Position numbers and translations under genes: made by a program. The notes under the pieces were generated by a model, which ran no database searches, was not told the origin of the DNA, and was given only the letters and a program-made list of their open reading frames with translations. 64,000 nt of DNA from CAWGOF01 sp963824225 (GTDB lineage Bacteria; Acidobacteriota; Polarisedimenticolia; Polarisedimenticolales; Polarisedimenticolaceae), in contig CAWGOF010000003.1 of the NCBI GenBank assembly GCA_963824225.1, positions 2,046,001 through 2,110,000 of the forward strand, written 5' to 3'. Positions 59,493-64,000 of the stretch are shown here, one piece after another. Every line of letters begins with the position of its first letter. The first letter of the stretch is position 1.

Positions 59493-60632
59493 ATCCACGC
59501 GACAACGGTCGTACCCCGTCCGGGAGCGCTCTCGATTTCGAGCTTGCCTGCAGCAGGCGCACCCTCTCGCGCATGCTGGCGAGGCCGAGGCTTGCGCGGC
59601 CGCGCGGGCCCTCCGGATCGAAGCCGCCGCCGTTGTCGCGAACCGCGAGCTCCAGGCCACTATCGCGCGGCTTGAGCAGGACGGTGACGGCGCTCGCGCG
59701 GGCGTGACGCGAGGCGTTGCTTAGCGCGTCCTGGGCGACGCGGAACAAGCACAACGACGCCTCCGCGGGCAGCGTCGCCTGCACCGCGTTCGCGTCCACC
59801 TCGACGCGAAGCGATCCCTTGCGCGCCACGCGGTCGCACTCCGTCCTGAGCGCCTCGACCAACCCCAGGTCGTCGAGCACCGACGGGTGCAACCGGTACG
59901 ACATCGCGTGCACGTCATCGCTCAACCGCACCAGCTCTTCGCGGATGAACGTCAGAACCGTTCCGTCCCTGTCGTTTCGTTGCTCCAACCCTCCCACATC
60001 GATCGCCAGCCGAGCCAGGCGCTGCGTTAGATCGTCGTGAAGCTTGCGCGCGAGGCGCGGCGCTCATCCTCATGCGCAGAGAGCAGCCGGCCCGCGAGCT
60101 CCTGGATCTCTCGATGGTTCTTCTCGATCACGGCTTCGGCCTGCTTGCGCTCCGTGATGTCGAAATCGCAGCCGATGTAGCCCACGAACCTGCCGTCTGC
60201 CGCATGCTTCGGGACGCCCGAGGCCAGCAGCCAGCGGTAGAGGCCGTCGGCTCGGCGCAACCGGTACTCGTGGAGGAATGGGAGGCGTGCCTCTGTAGCC
60301 CGATTCAGCACTTCGGCACAGCCATCCAGATCGTCCGGATGAACGATGTCCAACCAGCCATTGTCGCGCAACCTCTCGAGCGGCAGTCCCGTGAACTCGG
60401 CGCAGGTGTTGTTCAGATAGTCGAGCGTTGCGTCCGGCCGGGCCGTCCAGATCATCGCGGGCGCATAGTCGGCCACGAGCCGGAAGCGCTCTTCACTCTC
60501 GCGCATTGCGTGCCCAGCGTGCGCACGCCGCATCTGACGGAGCAGCAGCGCGACGATCACCGCGGCCTGGACCGCGATGACGAGCGCCAGAGTGTCGATC
60601 ATCGTGGTCACTCGAGCTTGCTCATCCGCCAC
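59493..60632 (-). pseudogene. PAS-domain sensor histidine kinase (HisKA_3), two frameshifts
   Basis: The N-terminus has a membrane helix (LALVIAVQAAVIVALLL). A PAS domain follows (SEERFRLVADYAPAMIWTARP, then a PAC segment ending DITERKQAE). The frame ends after HEDERR at about 60050, but RKLHDDLTQRLARLAID, with the phosphoacceptor His, continues in another frame; restoring one C gives DERRRLARKLHDDL. The ATPase domain (DALSNASRHA, DNGGGFD, GLASMRERVRLL) then shifts near 59547, where restoring one G gives LEIESAPGRGTTVVAWI. The final residues run into the IS21 remnant. The start is a GTG. It would be a NarL-type sensor; no response regulator is adjacent. Confidence 0.82.
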
Positions 60633-60649
60633 TGATGCTATCGATCGCG

Positions 60650-60805
60650 ATGCAGCCCTCGCTCACGGTCGCAGCGCCGCGCACCGACAAGGTCGTGATG
60701 CGCAACGGTGACCACTTCACTTGCGAGGTGGAGGACCTCGAGGACGTGCGCTTGAAGATCAAGACGGACGATGCCGGTACGATCTTCGGTCAGGGCCTCC
60801 CGTAG
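60650..60805 (+). pseudogene. Short fragment resembling the N-terminal segment of a DUF481-type protein
   Basis: The 51-codon frame contains DKVVMRNGDHFTCEVEDLE followed by VRLKIKTDDAG. This is the pattern (D-x-V-x-L/M-x-NGD-x-TGEV...L-x-x-KT-x-x-AG) seen before DUF481-type outer-membrane beta-barrels. It lacks a signal peptide and ends with TAG where the barrel should follow. It is either the relic of a larger gene or an independent small protein; the relic is more likely, since the neighbours are decayed. The next 215 bp, to the Uma2 gene, hold nothing else I can identify. Confidence 0.45.
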
Positions 60806-61020
60806 GGCCAATGCGTGCGGTCTCCGAATCGATACCGGTGACGCTCGTCACAGAGCTCGGACCGGCGAGCGACCGCCGTAGCATTCCCGTCGAACGGTTT
60901 CGTCTCGGTCCCGTACGTCTCCAGCGGTCCATTCTCGGTGCACGACCCACGCGGACGGTCCTCGCGCATTGCCCTGGATTCTGCCCCGCGGTACGATCCG
61001 ATCGGCAGGAGTGAAGCCCC

Positions 61021-61563
61021 ATGGCGCCTGAGCTCAAGCCCAAACTCGAGTATTCCGACCTGCGGTTCGCCCCCGACGACGGTCGACGCTACGAGCTCGT
61101 GCACGGGGACCTTCTCGTGACCCCCTCGCCGAGCCGGACCCACCAGCGGATCTCGAAGCGACTCCTTCTGATCCTGGTCGAATACTTCGAACGCCGGTCG
61201 ATCGGCGAGGTCTTCTCCGCCCCCACGGACCTCATCCTCACGCCGCATGACGTCTTCGTACCCGACTTGCTCGTCGTTTCTGACCCCGACGACCTCGCGG
61301 AGCGCGGTGTCGAGCGCCCTCCGCTGCTGGTCGTGGAAATCCTATCCCCGTCGACGCGCCAAGCTGACCGGGGTGTCAAGGCACGTCGCTACGCCGAGCT
61401 GGGAGTCGCGAACTACTGGATCGTCGACCCCGAGCAGAAGCGCATGGAATGCCACCGTCTGGTCGATGGGAGCTTTCGGAAGGCGGTCGAGGGGCAAGGT
61501 GACGCGTGCCTCGAGTTTCCCGACTGGGAGGGGCTGGTCGTGAATCCGGCGCAGCTCTGGTAG
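61021..61563 (+). CDS. Uma2 family nuclease-like protein
   Basis: The 180-residue protein has the Uma2 pattern: YELVHGDLLVTPSPSRTHQ at the N-terminus, then the PD-(D/E)xK nuclease core with PDLLVVSD near residue 80, VVEILSPST near residue 105 and a Lys near residue 118, and WIVDP. Uma2 proteins are common in Cyanobacteria, Chloroflexota and related groups and are thought to be restriction-like nucleases of unknown role. The ATG has an AGGAG site 9 bp upstream. It follows a decayed region. Confidence 0.88.
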   Translation: MAPELKPKLEYSDLRFAPDDGRRYELVHGDLLVTPSPSRTHQRISKRLLLILVEYFERRSIGEVFSAPTDLILTPHDVFVPDLLVVSDPDDLAERGVERPPLLVVEILSPSTRQADRGVKARRYAELGVANYWIVDPEQKRMECHRLVDGSFRKAVEGQGDACLEFPDWEGLVVNPAQLW

Positions 61564-61609
61564 CGAGTCTTCGGGAGACCCGCCGCTAGGCTGGAGCTAG
61601 ACGCCCGAA

Positions 61610-62311
61610 TCAGTACGGGGCGCAGACCGAGGTGAGTGGCTCCGATTCGAGGTCGATGGTGCAGGTGGCCACGGGCGTTCCGCCCTGCATCGCCAGAACC
61701 GAGGCGATGTTCGACCCGTCCAAGGTGATCGTGATCAGGAAGTCGTCGAAGCTGACGAACAACTGGTCGCCGGTTGGATACGGGTCCTTGTCGCAGCTGG
61801 TGACCGTGCCGACGATGGACGCATCGTTGGTGTCGACGTCGATGTGGTAGTCGCAAGCCGCCGTGTCGATCGTGCCCGTCCCGGATATGGCCGGGGAGCT
61901 GTTGATGAACAGATCGGTCAGCGTGAGGCCGATCACGGAACCAGAGGCGACGTCGACCACCCCGTCGAGCGTCAAGGGCTCATCCCCCGTGACGACTTGA
62001 CACTCGTCGAAGTCGAAACTGTAGCCGGTCCCGGTCACCGAGCAAACGACGGAGCCCGTGGTGCACCACTCGCTCGTGTTGGGGCAGTTCAGGCCCCGGG
62101 GGCCCATCGAAGGAGCGGTGAGCAGGTCGCCGATCGTACCCATGAACGTGACCAGCGGCACCACGGTCGTCTGGAGCGCACTGTTGAGCCCCGCTTCGAC
62201 CGCAGCATCCGCGGGAATGCTGGTCACGTCGTCGTCGTCGTCGCAGCCGGCCACGAAGAGCATCGCCATCGCGAACGCGAGCACGAGCAGCCGTAGACTC
62301 GATCTGTTCAT
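61610..62311 (-). CDS. Secreted lipoprotein of unknown function
   Basis: The 233-residue protein has a lipoprotein signal ending VAGC (Cys near residue 23), followed by an Asp-rich linker. The mature part has six to eight cysteines, such as LNCPNTSEWCTTGSVVC, DECQV, AACDYH and TSCDK, and is rich in Thr, Asp and Val, with strand-like alternation suggesting a beta-sandwich or beta-barrel. I see no family motif. The ATG is 162 bp from the divergent GntR gene. Likely outer-membrane or surface located. Confidence 0.78.
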   Translation of the reverse strand: MNRSSLRLLVLAFAMAMLFVAGCDDDDDVTSIPADAAVEAGLNSALQTTVVPLVTFMGTIGDLLTAPSMGPRGLNCPNTSEWCTTGSVVCSVTGTGYSFDFDECQVVTGDEPLTLDGVVDVASGSVIGLTLTDLFINSSPAISGTGTIDTAACDYHIDVDTNDASIVGTVTSCDKDPYPTGDQLFVSFDDFLITITLDGSNIASVLAMQGGTPVATCTIDLESEPLTSVCAPY

Positions 62312-62473
62312 TGAGCCGTCCTCCTGTTGCCCTTCCCGGCGCGAGAGTCCGAGTACACTAGCCGGACCTGTCGGCGTGCGATAGCGAATTCTTGCGGAAC
62401 GTGGGCCACCGCGCTGAAGCGGGCACACGTCGACGTTTGACGGTATGCTCCCCAGGGGCCCGGAGTTACAGGT

Positions 62474-63433
62474 ATGGCACGCCGCACCGAGACGACGCGG
62501 CCCAGCCAAGGCTCCGAGAAGGTGCGCGAGCACTTGATGACCTCGCTGCACCTCGGGCGGCTGCGGCCGGGCGATCGCGTGGCTTCGGTGCGCCGCCTCG
62601 CCGACATCACGGGTCTCAATCGCAAGGCCGTCCACCGCGCCTACCGCGCGCTCGCGAAAGAAGGGTTTCTCGCCGTGCGCCCCGGCGCCGGAACGTTCGT
62701 CGCCGAACCCTTCCGCGAGCTTCACGGCCCGGACGCGTTGATTCACGCCGTCAACCGGTGCCGCGCCGAGGCCCATGCCCTCGGCTTGTCGACGTCGGCG
62801 TTCGCCGATTTCCTCCAAGGTGCGCTGAACGGCGGCCTTCACGGATTGCCCGTTGTCATCGCCGAGTGCAACCGCGAGCAGATCGAGATGATCGGCCGCG
62901 ACGTTCGCTCGGGCCTCGGCGTCGACGCGCGTCCCGTGCTGCTCGACGATCTCGTCGCCGATCCCGCGGCGGCACTCGCCGGGGCGTGGGGGGTTGTGAC
63001 CACCGATTGCCACCGATCCGAGGTCGAATCCGCCGCGCGTGCCGTCGGCGTTCCGGTCTACCGGGTCGCCCTCGACCCCGAGTTCCCCGAGACGATCCTT
63101 CGCTGGGCGCAGCGGCGCGACGTCGTCGTGGTCGTGGGCGACGATCGCTTCCCCAAGGTCTTCTTGCGATTCCTCGGCCAGCTCGGCGGGCGCGAGGAGG
63201 TCCTCGAGCGCATCCGTATCGTGCCCCCGGCCCGCCTTCGTGACGCCCTGCGCGCCGCGGGCGACGACGCGGTGGTCCTCGTCTCGCCCCTCGTGCACCG
63301 CAAGGTGGACGGGAAGCTCCCGCAGCACGCGCGGCCCCTCGCCGCGCACTGGCGGCTGGCCCAGGGGACCCTCGAGCGCCTGCGTACGGAGCTGGCCTAC
63401 GACCTCGCGGCGCGGCGCCAAAGATCCGCCTAG
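62474..63433 (+). CDS. GntR-type transcriptional regulator
   Basis: The 319-residue protein has an N-terminal winged helix typical of GntR: LRPGDRVASVRRLADITGLNRKAVHRAYRALAKEGFL near residues 30-70, then PGAGTFV. The C-terminal 235 residues show Rossmann-like alternation (GVVTTDCHRSEVE, VVVVGDDRFPKVF) rather than UTRA or aminotransferase domains, so the effector domain is unusual. The ATG lies about 12 bp after GGAGTTAC. It may control the divergent lipoprotein gene, with 162 bp between the starts. Its stop overlaps the convergent MBL gene by 4 bp. Confidence 0.87.
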   Translation: MARRTETTRPSQGSEKVREHLMTSLHLGRLRPGDRVASVRRLADITGLNRKAVHRAYRALAKEGFLAVRPGAGTFVAEPFRELHGPDALIHAVNRCRAEAHALGLSTSAFADFLQGALNGGLHGLPVVIAECNREQIEMIGRDVRSGLGVDARPVLLDDLVADPAAALAGAWGVVTTDCHRSEVESAARAVGVPVYRVALDPEFPETILRWAQRRDVVVVVGDDRFPKVFLRFLGQLGGREEVLERIRIVPPARLRDALRAAGDDAVVLVSPLVHRKVDGKLPQHARPLAAHWRLAQGTLERLRTELAYDLAARRQRSA

Positions 63434-64000
63434 CTACCCGCGATCGACTCCTCGACGCCGAAGATCTCGGCGTACACGCGCGCCATGCGCCGCAACGCCC
63501 CGGCGCCGTCTCCGGAGAACGACGAGCCGTGCATGATCGCGAGCGTCCGCGGCTCGAACGTGGCCAGCTCGTGCAGCAGGCGCTCGGTCTTCGGCGTGTA
63601 CGGCACGTAGTCCATCAGCGGGCTGGCCTGCATGGCCCGCGCCGCCTCGCGCGAGCGCTCCACGACGTCCTCGGAGGTGAGCGGCTCTCGCTGGCCGTTG
63701 TGATGGAACAAGTCCGAGACGAACAGCGTGCCCTGGGTCTGCTCGAACAGCACGCCCGCGTCCCAGCCGTGCGGCAGGTGGGGGGTCGGGTGGTAGCGGA
63801 AGCGGTACTTGCCGGTTTCGAGCACCTCACCCTTCTCGAGTCCCCGCGCGGGGCGGTCGGCGAAGTCCGCGAGGTTGACCATGGCACCGATCTGCCCCGA
63901 GACGGCCTGCGCGTGCGGGGCGGTATGCAGCCACTCGTTCAACGCGCCGCTCTCGTCGACCTCGAAGTGGCTGTAGCCGATCCAGCGCAGCTCGCGCGGG
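63430..64000 (-). CDS. MBL-fold metallo-hydrolase (ODP-like), C-terminal part
   Basis: The frame is open at the window edge, so the N-terminus is missing; about 189 residues are visible. They include IGYSHFEVDESG (metal ligand region, His and Glu/Asp), HLPHGWDAGVLFE, TLFVSDLFHHNG with the bridging Asp, and IMHGSSF with a C-terminal His. This matches the oxygen-binding diiron proteins (FprA/ODP family) rather than beta-lactamases. No flavodoxin domain follows, so it is a stand-alone ODP-type protein. It may sense or reduce oxygen or nitric oxide. It is convergent with the GntR gene. Confidence 0.85.
   Translation of the reverse strand, partial: PRELRWIGYSHFEVDESGALNEWLHTAPHAQAVSGQIGAMVNLADFADRPARGLEKGEVLETGKYRFRYHPTPHLPHGWDAGVLFEQTQGTLFVSDLFHHNGQREPLTSEDVVERSREAARAMQASPLMDYVPYTPKTERLLHELATFEPRTLAIMHGSSFSGDGAGALRRMARVYAEIFGVEESIAGS

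Overview
The window is high-GC DNA with dense coding on both strands. It carries two long duplicated MacB/FtsX-type permeases of the kind called ADOP in Acidobacteriota, a PadR regulator paired with one of them, a zinc-ribbon Ser/Thr kinase coupled to an ECF sigma factor, a Reg_prop/Y_Y_Y sensor kinase, Kazal-repeat and FG-GAP secreted proteins, and a self-contained Mla/Mce lipid-transport operon. Together these suggest a Gram-negative environmental bacterium of the Acidobacteriota, Myxococcota or a related deep lineage. The phylum is an inference; no rRNA or tRNA gene was seen.

Layout: 1-8.5 kb holds a truncated metallophosphoesterase, a DUF4956 membrane protein, two phospholipase D-like proteins, a large secreted kinase-like protein, topoisomerase IB, an AI-2E family permease and a DUF2214 protein. 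8.5-18.6 kb holds the PadR-ADOP operon with a palindromic operator, a phosphoesterase lipoprotein, a VanX-cyclase fusion, a second ADOP-like permease, and a complete insertion sequence with 26-bp inverted repeats and an 8-bp target duplication lying between that permease and a GlsB gene. 18.6-22.4 kb holds a cupin and small envelope proteins. 22.5-31.6 kb holds a HAD-ATPase fusion overlapping an MFS exporter, an osmoprotectant ABC transporter, a MerA-like flavoprotein and small stress genes. 31.7-37.4 kb holds a cyclic-nucleotide-domain thioredoxin-reductase-like protein with a UBP zinc finger, then the Mla operon. 37.4-39.6 kb appears to be an accessory island with a TIR-domain protein of the CBASS/Pycsar effector type and an alpha/beta hydrolase. 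39.6-48.4 kb holds a regulator/propeller pair, an S41 protease-kinase-ECF operon and a small stress cluster with a frameshifted DUF892 gene. 48.4-55 kb holds a fibronectin-III protein, a two-component system and an ABC-F ATPase. 55-61 kb holds an eight-module Kazal protein, then a decayed stretch: a frameshifted FG-GAP gene, an IS21 remnant, a frameshifted histidine kinase and a gene fragment. 61-64 kb holds a Uma2 nuclease, a lipoprotein, a GntR regulator and the end of an MBL-fold gene.

The genes form several recognisable units: lipid transport (STAS-permease-ATPase-MCE-lipoprotein), regulated efflux or envelope functions (PadR-ADOP), and signalling (kinase plus sigma factor; sensor kinase plus response regulator plus secreted target). 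Candidates for something undescribed are the TIR protein with an unassigned C-terminal domain, the HAD/P-loop fusion, the VanX/cyclase fusion, the secreted kinase-like protein, and the Kazal array with a variant module. Frameshift claims here rest on reading-frame continuity only and could include assembly errors.
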